A stretch of 33,714 nucleotides of DNA from Caulobacterales bacterium RIFCSPHIGHO2_01_FULL_70_19 (GTDB taxonomy: Bacteria; Pseudomonadota; Alphaproteobacteria; Caulobacterales; Caulobacteraceae), in NCBI GenBank assembly GCA_001794825.1, contig MGLK01000020.1:1-33714 (forward strand), read 5' to 3'. Shown piece after piece: positions 15,076 through 24,766 of this stretch. A program made the position numbers and the translations under genes. The notes under the pieces are model-generated. The model did not search any database. It was given only the letters and a program-made list of their open reading frames with translations, and was not told the DNA's origin. Position 1 is the stretch's first letter, and every line of letters starts with the position of its first letter.

Positions 15076-15633
15076 ATGCATTTTCTCCGCCTCGCCCTGC
15101 TCTCCTCGGTCGCGCTGGCGGCGGCCTGTAGCCCGGACAGCGAGCGCGCCACGCCCCATGTCGCCCGGACAGCTGGGCCCGACGAAGCCGTGATGGCCTT
15201 CCTCGCCGATGAGATGGCCGGCCGCGGATCGACCGCCCCGACGATGTTCGTCGCCCGGACCGTCGATGGCGGGCAGGCCCACCCCCGGATCACTGTGGCG
15301 TATCTGGGCGATCCCGACTGGTGCGGGTCAGGCGGTTGCACCCTGCTGGTCGTCGAAGCGAAGCGCGAAGGCCCCGTCCTGCTCGGCCGGACCACCATCA
15401 CCCGACCGCCAATCCGCGTGCTGACCAGCCGCACCAACGGCATGCCCGACCTTGGCGTCCTCGTGTGCGGCGGCGGCATCGTGGACTGTCACGAGGCCGT
15501 CCTGCCCTTCGATGGCCGGCGCTACGCCTCCAACCCCACCATGCCGCCGGCCTGGCGGCCCCCGACGCCCCCGGACGGCGAGGTCGTCATCTCGGAGGAG
15601 ATGGTCCGCCTGACCTTCGCCGGGCCGTCGTAG
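15076..15633 (+). CDS. Putative lipoprotein of unknown function
   Basis: The 185-aa protein begins with a signal peptide ending in ALAAAC (lipobox, Cys18). The mature part has four Cys, two in WCGSGGC and others in LVCGGG and VDCHEA, that could form disulfides in the periplasm. I do not recognise a family. ATG 15076 is the first start that gives the lipoprotein signal. It runs convergently into the MBL-fold gene, with only 1 nt between the stops. Confidence 0.75.
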   Translation: MHFLRLALLSSVALAAACSPDSERATPHVARTAGPDEAVMAFLADEMAGRGSTAPTMFVARTVDGGQAHPRITVAYLGDPDWCGSGGCTLLVVEAKREGPVLLGRTTITRPPIRVLTSRTNGMPDLGVLVCGGGIVDCHEAVLPFDGRRYASNPTMPPAWRPPTPPDGEVVISEEMVRLTFAGPS

Positions 15634-15634
15634 T

Positions 15635-16384
15635 TCAGGCCAGCTCCGCCTCGAACGCCCGCATCCGCTCGCGCGTGCGCCGGTCGTAGTCGTCTCCCAG
15701 CGCCCGCAGCGCCGCCGCCCCGTCCCCGCGGTAGGCCGGGCCGTGCATCAGCGCCAGGGTCCGGGGCGCCAGCTTCGACAGCCCGCGGATCGTCGTCCCC
15801 ATGGCGGGGTTGAGGGCCGAGTATCCGAACACGTCCTCCGCCGCGATGGCCGGGCCGACGATGTCGCGCTCCACCAGCGGCGGCGCCTCGCCGGACTGGG
15901 TGAACAGGTCGCCGCAGAACAGCGTCCCGGTCGACTCCTCGTAGAGGACGCCCGCGTCCCAGCCGTGCGGGGTGTGCGGGGTGTCGATGTAGCGGACCCG
16001 CTTGCCGCCGCCGAGGTCGATCACCTCTCCGTCCCCCAGCGTCCGCGGCGGGCGGTCGGCCATGTCGTTCAGCGACACGTCGCAGCCGGTCTGGCCGTGG
16101 GCGACCTGGGCCCGGGGGGCCGCGGCCAGCCATTCGTTCATCGATCCGCATTCGTCGGCCTCGAAATGGCCGAAGGTGATCCATCTCAGCGACGCGGGAT
16201 CGATCACCCGCGCCGCCGCCTCATGCACCAGCGGGAACATCCGGCGCGGGCCGGTGTGGAACAGCAGGGGATCGTCCCCGACCACGAGGAACTGGTTGAA
16301 GGTCAGGCCCAGCGGCCCGACCTCCGGGACGAAGGTCGACAGACGATAGACGCCGTCGGCGATTTCAGAGACGCGGGTGTCCAT
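15635..16384 (-). CDS. MBL-fold metallo-hydrolase, flavodiiron/ODP-like
   Basis: The 249-aa protein has the metallo-beta-lactamase fold: HFEADE (His73, Glu75, Asp77), DTPHTPHGWD (His137/His140), GDLFTQSG (Asp159) and a C-terminal HGPAYRGD. HxExD in place of HxHxD is the di-iron pattern of flavodiiron proteins and oxygen-binding diiron proteins, so an O2/NO-linked role is possible. I prefer ATG 16384, 9 nt after AAAGGA, over ATG 16393, which abuts it. It is divergent from a TetR regulator across 107 nt and is probably its target. Confidence 0.88.
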   Translation of the reverse strand: MDTRVSEIADGVYRLSTFVPEVGPLGLTFNQFLVVGDDPLLFHTGPRRMFPLVHEAAARVIDPASLRWITFGHFEADECGSMNEWLAAAPRAQVAHGQTGCDVSLNDMADRPPRTLGDGEVIDLGGGKRVRYIDTPHTPHGWDAGVLYEESTGTLFCGDLFTQSGEAPPLVERDIVGPAIAAEDVFGYSALNPAMGTTIRGLSKLAPRTLALMHGPAYRGDGAAALRALGDDYDRRTRERMRAFEAELA

Positions 16385-16411
16385 GGCTGGCATTCCTTTG
16401 CGCTGGTCATC

Positions 16412-16488
16412 AATTTCACGCTACAAGGGCGTGTAACGAAATCACCGGCGGCCGTCAATATGGCTGCGCATACCTGTTTAGTGAAATT
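16412..16488. promoter_or_regulatory. Candidate TetR operators in divergent intergenic region
   Basis: CACGC-7 nt-GCGTG (16417-16433) is flanked by ATTT and AAAT outer bases. The octamer AATTTCAC (16412-16419) recurs inverted as GTGAAATT (16481-16488), just before the tetR start. Both genes could be controlled from here. Confidence 0.45.
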
Positions 16489-16491
16489 CCC

Positions 16492-17091
16492 ATGGCCCGC
16501 GGCTACACCCTCAAACGACGCGCCGAACAGCAGGCCGAGACGCGACGGAAGATCGTCGACGCGGCGGTGGACCTGCACGGGACGGTGGGACCGGCCAACA
16601 CCAGTCTCAGCATGGTCGCCGAGCGGGCCGGGGTTCAGCGCAACACCCTGTACGCCCACTTCCCCGACCTGCGCAGCCTGCAGATGGCGTGTTCGGCGCA
16701 GTCGTTCGAGCGCAGCCCCCCGCCGGACGCGGCGGACTGGCGGGGGCTGGCGGATCGCGCCGGCCGTCTGCGTCACGGGTTGAGGGCGATCTACCGCTGG
16801 TACGAGGCCAACGCCGAACTTTTCGGCTGCGTGCTGCGCGACGCCGAGCACCACGCCCTGACCCGCGAGATCGCCGAGCTGCGCCTCGGCCCCGTGGTCG
16901 CCGGGTGGCGCGAGACCCTCGGCGAGGGACTGTCCGGATCGCAGCAGGCCCTGCTGGTTCTCGCGCTGGACTTCCACGGCTGGCGCGCCCTGTCGCGCGG
17001 CGCCGGAATCGGCCCGGAGGCCGCGGCGGACGTCATGGCCCGCGCCGTCGAGGGCGCCGATCCGGGCCGCCCCCCGGCTTCGGCCGCTTGA
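16492..17091 (+). CDS. TetR/AcrR family transcriptional regulator
   Basis: The 199-aa protein has an N-terminal helix-turn-helix (about residues 16-60): ETRRKIVDAAVDLH, TSLSMVAERAGVQRNTLYAHF and PDLRSLQ. The rest is a helical ligand/dimer domain. It probably represses the divergent MBL gene and itself, given the inverted repeats between them. The inducer is unknown. msbA starts 31 nt downstream on the same strand, so some readthrough into the LPS operon is possible. Confidence 0.92.
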   Translation: MARGYTLKRRAEQQAETRRKIVDAAVDLHGTVGPANTSLSMVAERAGVQRNTLYAHFPDLRSLQMACSAQSFERSPPPDAADWRGLADRAGRLRHGLRAIYRWYEANAELFGCVLRDAEHHALTREIAELRLGPVVAGWRETLGEGLSGSQQALLVLALDFHGWRALSRGAGIGPEAAADVMARAVEGADPGRPPASAA

Positions 17092-17122
17092 CTTCCCTCC
17101 GCCTCCGTCCGACCTCGGACCG

Positions 17123-18969
<1,847 letters not shown>

Positions 18970-18973
<4 letters not shown>

Positions 18974-19656
18974 GGCCCCTCCGCAACCCCGTCATCCAGG
19001 CCATGCTCGCCTGGATCCTCGCCGCCTGGATGCGCTTCTGCTTCGCCACCATCCGCTGGACCCATGTCAACGAAGCGGTGGCCGAAGCGGTCTGGGCCAG
19101 GGGCGGCGGCGTGCTCTGCGCCTTCTGGCATTCGCGCATCGGCCTGTCCCCCGCCTGCTGGCCGCTCGATCGGGCCCAGCCGGCCAAGGCGCTGATCTCC
19201 CTGTCGCCGGACGGCCAGTTCATCGCCCGGGCGGTGGCGCGGCAGGGCATTCCCGCCATCCGCGGCTCCTCGGCCAACAAGGACAAGGCCGACCGGGCCA
19301 AGGGCGGCTCGCAGGCGCTGCGTGACGGCCTGCGCCAGCTCAAGGTCGGTGCCCTGGCCATCACCCCAGACGGGCCGCGCGGCCCCGCCCGGCAGATGGC
19401 CGAGGGCCTGCCCCTGCTGGCGAAGCTGTCGGGCGCCCCGACCCTGTTCATCGGCCTCAGCTGCAACCCGGCCATCCGTCTCGGCAGCTGGGACCGCGCC
19501 GTCCTGCCCCTGCCCTTCAGCAAGGGCGCGATCGTGTGGGACGTCGCCGACTATCCGGCCGGCGCGGAGCTCGCCGACGTGGTCGCGGACTGGACCGCCC
19601 GGCTGGACGCTGTCGAGGTCGAGGCCGACCGCATCACCGGCCTGGAGCGGATCTGA
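18970..19656 (+). CDS. DUF374 lysophospholipid acyltransferase family protein
   Basis: The 228-aa protein has an N-terminal hydrophobic segment and the DUF374 motifs FWHSRIG, LSPDGQFIARAV, GSSANKDKADR and ITPDGPRGPARQ. Related proteins are thought to acylate lipid A or lipid precursors at the membrane; in this cluster it probably contributes to lipid A in alphaproteobacteria. It overlaps msbA by ATGA, and waaA begins 1 nt after its stop. Confidence 0.9.
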
Positions 19657-19657
19657 C

Positions 19658-20956
19658 GTGAGTCCCGCCCTGATCCTCTACCGGCTGGCGGCGCGCCTGC
19701 TCGAGCCGCTGGCGCCCCGCCTGCTCGACGCCCGCGCCCGCAAGGGCAAGGAGGATCCCGTCCGCGTCGACGAGCGCCTCGGCGTCCCCTCCGTCCCCCG
19801 CCCGGCCGGCGACCTCGTCTGGCTTCACGGCGTCAGCGTCGGCGAAAGCCTGTCCCTGCTCCCGGTCGTGGAGCGGCTGCGCAGGGTCCGGCCGGACCTG
19901 GCGATCCTCGTCACCTCCGGCACCGTCACATCGTCCGCCCTGCTGGCGAAGCGCCTGCCCGAGGGCGTCATCCATCAGTATGCCCCGGTCGACGGCCCGG
20001 CCGCCGTCGCCGCCTTCCTCGACCACTGGCGTCCCGCCGCCGGCGTCCTGGTCGAGAGCGAGCTGTGGCCCAACCTCATTCTCGAGGCCCGCCGCCGCGG
20101 GGTCGCCCTGGTTCTGGCCAGCGCCCGCATCACGGAGAAGACCACGGAAGGCTGGCGCCGCTTCCCCGGCGCGGCGCGACGCATCCTCGCCGCCTTCGAC
20201 CGCATCCTGCCCCAGGACGACGCCTCCGCCGCGCGACTCGAGAGCCTCGGCGCCCGCGTCGACGGGCGGGTCAACCTCAAGCTGGCCGGCGACGCCCCGC
20301 CGCACGATCCCGCCGCCTTCACCCGCCTGTCCGCCGCCATCGGCGACCGGCCGGTGGTCGTCGCCGCCTCCACCCACGACGGCGAGGAGATCGCCATCGT
20401 CCGGGCGCTGGACCGGCTCGACGAGCGCCTGTGCCTGATCCTGATCCCGCGTCACCCCGAGCGCGGCGACGCCATCGCCGCCGCCCTGGTCCGCGACGGC
20501 TACCGCTTCGCCCGCCGCTCCGAGGGCCGCCAGCCGGACGGCGAGACCGACCTCTATCTCGCCGACACCCTCGGCGAGATGGGCCTGTTCCTGCGCCTCG
20601 CCGACGTCGTCGTGATGGGGGGCTCCTTCTCCGCCGCGCTGGAGAAGCCCCCGGTCGGCGGCCACAACCCGCTGGAGCCCGCCCGCCTCGGCAAGCCGGC
20701 GATCACCGGTCCGGACATGTCGAACTGGGCCGCCGTCACGGAAGCCCTGGTGGCCGCCGACGGCCTGCGCATCGTCGAGGCGCCCTGGGACCTTCCCGCC
20801 GCCCTCGCGCCCCTGCTCGCCGACCCGGCCGAGGCGAAGCGGATGGGCGAACGCGGCCGCCGCGCCGCGGCCGAGGCCGGCTCCGGCCTCGACCGTCTGA
20901 TCGACAGCCTCCTGCCCCTCCTGCCTCCGGCTCCGTCGAAGGGCGGCCGCCGGTGA
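19658..20956 (+). CDS. waaA: 3-deoxy-D-manno-octulosonic acid (Kdo) transferase
   Basis: The 432-aa GT-B glycosyltransferase transfers Kdo to lipid IVA. Markers: WLHGVSVGES with an acidic acceptor-site residue, VTSGTVTS, VESELWPNLI, ASARITEKTTEGW, ASTHDGEE, LIPRHPER and VVMGGSF...GGHNPLEPARLGKP. GTG start at 19658, 1 nt after the upstream stop; a long upstream in-frame extension only overlaps the DUF374 gene and is discarded. Also called kdtA. Its stop overlaps lpxK (GTGA). Confidence 0.95.
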   Translation: MSPALILYRLAARLLEPLAPRLLDARARKGKEDPVRVDERLGVPSVPRPAGDLVWLHGVSVGESLSLLPVVERLRRVRPDLAILVTSGTVTSSALLAKRLPEGVIHQYAPVDGPAAVAAFLDHWRPAAGVLVESELWPNLILEARRRGVALVLASARITEKTTEGWRRFPGAARRILAAFDRILPQDDASAARLESLGARVDGRVNLKLAGDAPPHDPAAFTRLSAAIGDRPVVVAASTHDGEEIAIVRALDRLDERLCLILIPRHPERGDAIAAALVRDGYRFARRSEGRQPDGETDLYLADTLGEMGLFLRLADVVVMGGSFSAALEKPPVGGHNPLEPARLGKPAITGPDMSNWAAVTEALVAADGLRIVEAPWDLPAALAPLLADPAEAKRMGERGRRAAAEAGSGLDRLIDSLLPLLPPAPSKGGRR

Positions 20957-22005
20957 AGCTGAACACGCCCCGCTGGTGGTACACCCGCGATCGCCGCCAT
21001 GGCGCCGTCGCCCGCACCCTGCTGAAGCCGGCCGGCTGGATCTGGAGCGCCGCCACGGCCCGCCGCCTCGCCCGCGCCACGCCGCTCGACCCGGGCGTCC
21101 CGGTGATCTCCATCGGCAACCTCACCGTGGGCGGCTCCGGCAAGACCCCCGTCGCCCGCGAGGTCCTGCGCCTCCTTCGCGCCGCCGGGGTGGAGGCCCA
21201 CGCCCTGTCGCGCGGCTACGGCGGCTCGCTGCCGGGCCCGGTCGGCGTCGACCCGGCCGTCCACGCCGCCGCCGAGGTCGGCGACGAGCCGCTGATGCTG
21301 GCGCTGGACAGCCCCGCCTGGATCGCCCGCGACCGCGTCGCCGGCGCCCGCGCCGCCGTCGCCGCCGGGGCGCAGGCGCTGGTCCTCGACGACGCCCACC
21401 AGAACCCGGCGCTGAGGAAGACCCTCAGCCTCGTCGTGGTCGACGGCGAGACCCGCAATGACGAATGGCCCTTCGGCGACGGCTCGGTCTTCCCTTCGGG
21501 CCCCATGCGCGAGCCGCTGAAGGCCGGCCTCGCCCGCGCCGACGCCGTGGTGATCCTGCTGCCCGCCGACCTGCCGGAGCCCGACCCTGAGCTGGTCGGG
21601 ATCTTCGGCGCCCTGCCCGTCTTCGTCGCCCGCCTGCTCCCGGCGGCCCCGCCGCCCCCCGGACCGCTGGTCGGCTTCGCCGGCATCGCCAAGCCGTGGA
21701 AGGTCGAGCGCTCGCTCAAGGCCGCCGGCGCGGACCTGAGGGACTTCGCCCCCTTCCCCGACCACGCCGCCTTCCGCGAGGAGGACCTGCGCTTCCTCGC
21801 CGGCCGGGCCGACCAGTTCGACGCCCGCCTGATCACCACCGAGAAGGACTGGTCCCGCCTGCCGCCGGAGTGGCGCGAACGGGTGGTCAGCTGGCCGGTG
21901 AAGGCGGCGTTCGAGGACGAGGCGGGATTCGCCGCCCTTCTGGGGAGCGCCGTCCCCCTCCATCGCCGTTCCGGCGGTCCCCCTCCCCCTGCGGGGGAGG
22001 AATAG
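20953..22005 (+). CDS. lpxK: Tetraacyldisaccharide 4'-kinase
   Basis: The 350-aa membrane-associated kinase phosphorylates the lipid A disaccharide. P-loop GNLTVGGSGKTP (55-66), LSRGYGG, VGDEP, LDDAHQN (145-151, where many homologues have DDGFQ or DDGHQ) and the C-terminal FAGIAKPWKVERSL and TEKDW motifs support the call. GTG start overlaps waaA. The final nine codons (342-350) are exactly one 27-bp arm of an intergenic repeat, so the protein tail GGPPPPAGEE appears to have been supplied by that insertion. Confidence 0.94.
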   Translation: MKLNTPRWWYTRDRRHGAVARTLLKPAGWIWSAATARRLARATPLDPGVPVISIGNLTVGGSGKTPVAREVLRLLRAAGVEAHALSRGYGGSLPGPVGVDPAVHAAAEVGDEPLMLALDSPAWIARDRVAGARAAVAAGAQALVLDDAHQNPALRKTLSLVVVDGETRNDEWPFGDGSVFPSGPMREPLKAGLARADAVVILLPADLPEPDPELVGIFGALPVFVARLLPAAPPPPGPLVGFAGIAKPWKVERSLKAAGADLRDFAPFPDHAAFREEDLRFLAGRADQFDARLITTEKDWSRLPPEWRERVVSWPVKAAFEDEAGFAALLGSAVPLHRRSGGPPPPAGEE

Positions 22006-22041
22006 CGCGTCTCGTTCCTCCCCCGCAGGGGGAGGGGGACC
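21976..22041. repeat. Perfect 27-bp inverted repeat (REP-like), possible bidirectional terminator
   Basis: Arms 21976-22002 and 22015-22041 are exact reverse complements, beginning GGTCCCCCTCCCCC, with a 12-nt spacer. They sit between the convergent lpxK and amidohydrolase genes. The right arm continues to 22064 with TGGTGGAGGGGG, also found inverted in the copy at the window end. The hairpin could end transcription from both sides. Confidence 0.85.
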
Positions 22042-22076
22042 CAGCCGAAGGTTGGTGGAGGGGGCAGCCCCTCGCC

Positions 22077-23393
22077 CTACTCCGCCCGGTGCACCACCCC
22101 GCCCCGCATCACGAACCGCACCCGCTCCAGCTCGGTCACGTCCGTCAGCGGGTCGCCCGAGACCGCGATCAGGTCCGCCGGCATGCCCGGCGCGATCCGG
22201 CCAGCCTCGGCCGCGAGGCCCAGATGCGCCGCCGCGTTCACCGTCGCCGCCTGCACCGCCTCCAGCGGCGTCAGACCGGCGCGCACCAGCAGGGCGAACT
22301 CGCCGGCGTTGTCGCCGTGGGCCGAAACGCCGCTGTCCGTGCCGAAGGCGATCCGCACCCCGCCCTCATGCGCGCGGCGGGCCATGTCCAGCATCTTCGG
22401 TCCGGCCTCGAGCGCCTTGGCCGTCTGGGCCGGGGTGAAGAAGTTGTCCGGTCCCGCGGCGATGCGCGCCACGAAGTCCCCGGCCATCAGCGTCGGCACC
22501 AGATAGACGCCGTCGCGCCGCATCAGCCGGATCGACTCATCGTCCAGATAGGTGCCGTGCTCGATCGAGTCGCCGCCGGCGCGCAGGAAGCTGTTGATGC
22601 CGTCGGCCCCGTGGGCGTGCGCCGTCACCTGCCGGCCCATGCGGTGGGCCACGTCGACGATGGCGGCCAGCTCCGCGTCCGAGAACTGCTGCCCCAGTCC
22701 CGCCGCCGTGTTCGACAGTACCCCGCCGGTGGCGGTGATCTTGATGATGTCGGCGCCCGAACGCACCTGGGTCCGCACCGCCCGCATGCAGTCGTCCGCG
22801 CCCGAGCAGACGCTCTCGGACGACAGCAGGTGCATGATGTCCTCGCGGTAGCCGTTGATGTCGCCGTGACCGCCGTGCACCGACACCGCGCTGCCCGAGG
22901 CGATCACCCGCGGTCCCGGCACGTCGCCGCGGCGAATGGCGTCGCGCAGGGCGAAGATCGACTCGTTGCTGGCGCCCAGGTCCGCCACGGTCGTGAACCC
23001 CGCCATCAGCGTCCGCCGGGCGTATCGCGCGCCGACGAAGGCCTGCTCGGCGTCGGACTGGGTCACCTCCTCCAGCCGGGCGTTCGGGTTCTGCTGCCCG
23101 GTCAGGTGGACGTGGCTGTCGATCAGCCCCGGCAGCACGAAGGCGGACCTCAGATCCACGATTTCGCCCTCTCCGACGAAGCCGTCGCGGATTTCCGCCA
23201 CCTGGTTCCCGCGGATCACGAGAGTTTTATCGCGCTCCACACGGCCGCTGGCCGGGTCGGCCAGAAGTCGCCCTACTTGGACGTACGTCGTTCTCCCGTC
23301 GGGAGAATCCCCGGTGGATACGGGGCTCTGCGCGGCGGCGCTGGTGGCCACACATGTGGCGAGTGCGGCGAAAACGGCGGTGATCGACTTCAC
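22077..23393 (-). CDS. Exported metal-dependent amidohydrolase (Xaa-Arg/Lys dipeptidase or prolidase type)
   Basis: The 438-aa protein has a signal peptide (cleavage near SAAAQS) and a binuclear metal site: DSHVH (His94, His96), carboxylated Lys218 in IIKITATGG, His259-x-His261 in TAHAHG, His279 in IEHGTY and Asp353 in GTDSG. This matches the amidohydrolase group that includes Caulobacter dipeptidases cleaving C-terminal Arg, Lys or Pro. GTG 23393 has GGGAGGA 6 nt upstream; the ATG-started upstream extension lacks a signal peptide. Substrate preference is inferred only. Confidence 0.9.
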   Translation of the reverse strand: MKSITAVFAALATCVATSAAAQSPVSTGDSPDGRTTYVQVGRLLADPASGRVERDKTLVIRGNQVAEIRDGFVGEGEIVDLRSAFVLPGLIDSHVHLTGQQNPNARLEEVTQSDAEQAFVGARYARRTLMAGFTTVADLGASNESIFALRDAIRRGDVPGPRVIASGSAVSVHGGHGDINGYREDIMHLLSSESVCSGADDCMRAVRTQVRSGADIIKITATGGVLSNTAAGLGQQFSDAELAAIVDVAHRMGRQVTAHAHGADGINSFLRAGGDSIEHGTYLDDESIRLMRRDGVYLVPTLMAGDFVARIAAGPDNFFTPAQTAKALEAGPKMLDMARRAHEGGVRIAFGTDSGVSAHGDNAGEFALLVRAGLTPLEAVQAATVNAAAHLGLAAEAGRIAPGMPADLIAVSGDPLTDVTELERVRFVMRGGVVHRAE

Positions 23394-23517
23394 GAAATCC
23401 TCCCGGGGGTTCGCCCCACCCTGCCCCTGCGGCGTCTCGCCGCCAAGGCCCCGCTTGCCGGACCGCCCGGGTTTTGAAACAAACTGATGCATTCAGTGAA
23501 CATGCGAGGGGCGTCGC

Positions 23518-24216
23518 ATGCGGCTTGCCAGACGCGGATTCATCCTGGGCGGAGCGGCCCTACTGTCGGGGTGCGCCACCGCCTCCGCAGCCACCCGGCA
23601 GACGGCCGCCGTCGCGCCGATCCTCGTGGAGCCCCAGGTTCCGCCGCGGGCGCCGGAGATCATCACCTCCCAGCTCAACTCCACCCGCCCGCTCGACCCG
23701 CGCGGACAGGTGCGTCCCGAACTGATGGAGCGGGCGCTGGCCGCCCTCGACATTCACGCCGGCAAGATCACGAAGCGCGACCGGATGTACCTGGTCGACT
23801 TCACCCGTTTCTCGGGCGACGAGCGGCTCTACGAGGTCGACCTCGAGGGCGGCGAGGTCACCCTGATGCGCACCTGCCACGGCCGGGGCTCGGACCCGTC
23901 GCACACCGGCTTCGCGCGGGAGTTCTCGAACACGCCCGACAGCCACATGTCCTCGGTCGGCGCCTACGCCACCGCCGGCGCCAGCCACGGCGCCCAGCAG
24001 GGTCCCAACGTCCTGCTCGACGGGCTGGAGTACACCAACAACCTGGCCCGCGAGCGCGCCATCATCGTCCATGGCGCCGACTACGCCGACCCGGCTTTCC
24101 TCGCCCGCGAGGGCAAGCTGGGCCGCTCCTACGGCTGCTTCTCGGTGGCCCACCACGACCTGCCCCGCCTGCGCGAGCGCATGGGCGAAGGCCGGCTGCT
24201 GTTCGCCTGGGCCTAG
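23518..24216 (+). CDS. Murein L,D-transpeptidase catalytic-domain lipoprotein
   Basis: The 232-aa protein has a twin-Arg-like, lipobox-ending signal (RRGFILGG, LLSGC, Cys19). The catalytic domain of the YkuD_2 kind shows VHGADYAD (His185) and the active-site SYGCFSV (Cys207). GNSxGH-like surrounding residues give the HG...SxGC pattern. It would cross-link or edit peptidoglycan in the periplasm. GAGGGG lies about 7 nt before the ATG. Its stop overlaps the convergent toxin gene: CTAG serves as stop on both strands. Confidence 0.88.
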   Translation: MRLARRGFILGGAALLSGCATASAATRQTAAVAPILVEPQVPPRAPEIITSQLNSTRPLDPRGQVRPELMERALAALDIHAGKITKRDRMYLVDFTRFSGDERLYEVDLEGGEVTLMRTCHGRGSDPSHTGFAREFSNTPDSHMSSVGAYATAGASHGAQQGPNVLLDGLEYTNNLARERAIIVHGADYADPAFLAREGKLGRSYGCFSVAHHDLPRLRERMGEGRLLFAWA

Positions 24217-24488
24217 GTCTGCGGCTTCCGGGCGGCGTGGCGGACGAAGAGGATGTGGATTTCCTCTCCGGCTACGACGTAACGCATCAGGTAAGGCGGC
24301 CTGACGACGATCTCGCGCCGCCCAAAGCCTGCCGGCCGGCCTCTCTCCGGCATGAGGATCAGGCTCTCGGCGACCTCCACCATCTGGCGCTCCAGCCGCG
24401 CAGCTGCGGCCGGATTGAATCCACGCACGTAGGTTGTGATCTCCTCGAGATCGTCGACGGCCCGATCAGACCAGACTACTCGCCGCAC
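24213..24488 (-). CDS. parE: ParE/RelE-type toxin
   Basis: The 91-aa basic protein matches the ParE/RelE toxin fold: VVWSDRAVDDLEEI, a central RLERQMVEVAESL helix, MPERGRPAGFGRREIVV and YLMRYVVAGEEIHILFVRHAARKP. ParE toxins poison gyrase, RelE toxins cut ribosome-bound mRNA; sequence favours ParE. It starts within the last 13 nt of the upstream antitoxin gene, the usual order of such operons. Confidence 0.88.
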   Translation of the reverse strand: MRRVVWSDRAVDDLEEITTYVRGFNPAAAARLERQMVEVAESLILMPERGRPAGFGRREIVVRPPYLMRYVVAGEEIHILFVRHAARKPQT

Positions 24489-24673
24489 TTCGGGCGCGGC
24501 AGCGGGTTATCGGTCGACAGGGACAACAGCCAGCGCTTCACCGCCTCGTGGCTCACCACGCGCCCGGCCTCGATGTCCGCCAGTCCGCGCTGGGTGGCGG
24601 CTTCTATGGCCGCCTCGTCCTCGACGTCGAAGACGCCCGGCTCCTCGTCCATCTCATTTCTGGGCTTGGTCAT
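24476..24673 (-). CDS. Antitoxin of ParE-type toxin
   Basis: The 65-aa acidic protein (MTKPRNEMDEEPGVFDVEDE) has the C-terminal pattern RGLADIEAGRVVSHEAVKRWL common in antitoxins paired with ParE/RelE toxins. ATG 24673 has AGGA 7 nt upstream; the longer in-frame extension starts without one. Its 3' end overlaps the toxin gene by 13 nt. It should neutralise the toxin and repress the operon, although the N-terminus is too short for a clear DNA-binding fold. Confidence 0.82.
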   Translation of the reverse strand: MTKPRNEMDEEPGVFDVEDEAAIEAATQRGLADIEAGRVVSHEAVKRWLLSLSTDNPLPRPKCGE

Positions 24674-24766
24674 GGCGGCATCCTGCCACGCCGCTCCGCC
24701 CTGCGCACGCAGACTCAACCTGGGCTGGACTATCTGCGACGCCCTCCGCCCCGGGGTGCGTCCGTC

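Noticed and set aside
23483..23497. ACTGA-TGCAT-TCAGT semipalindrome before the L,D-transpeptidase
   Set aside because: Short arms and no second copy; too weak to call an operator.
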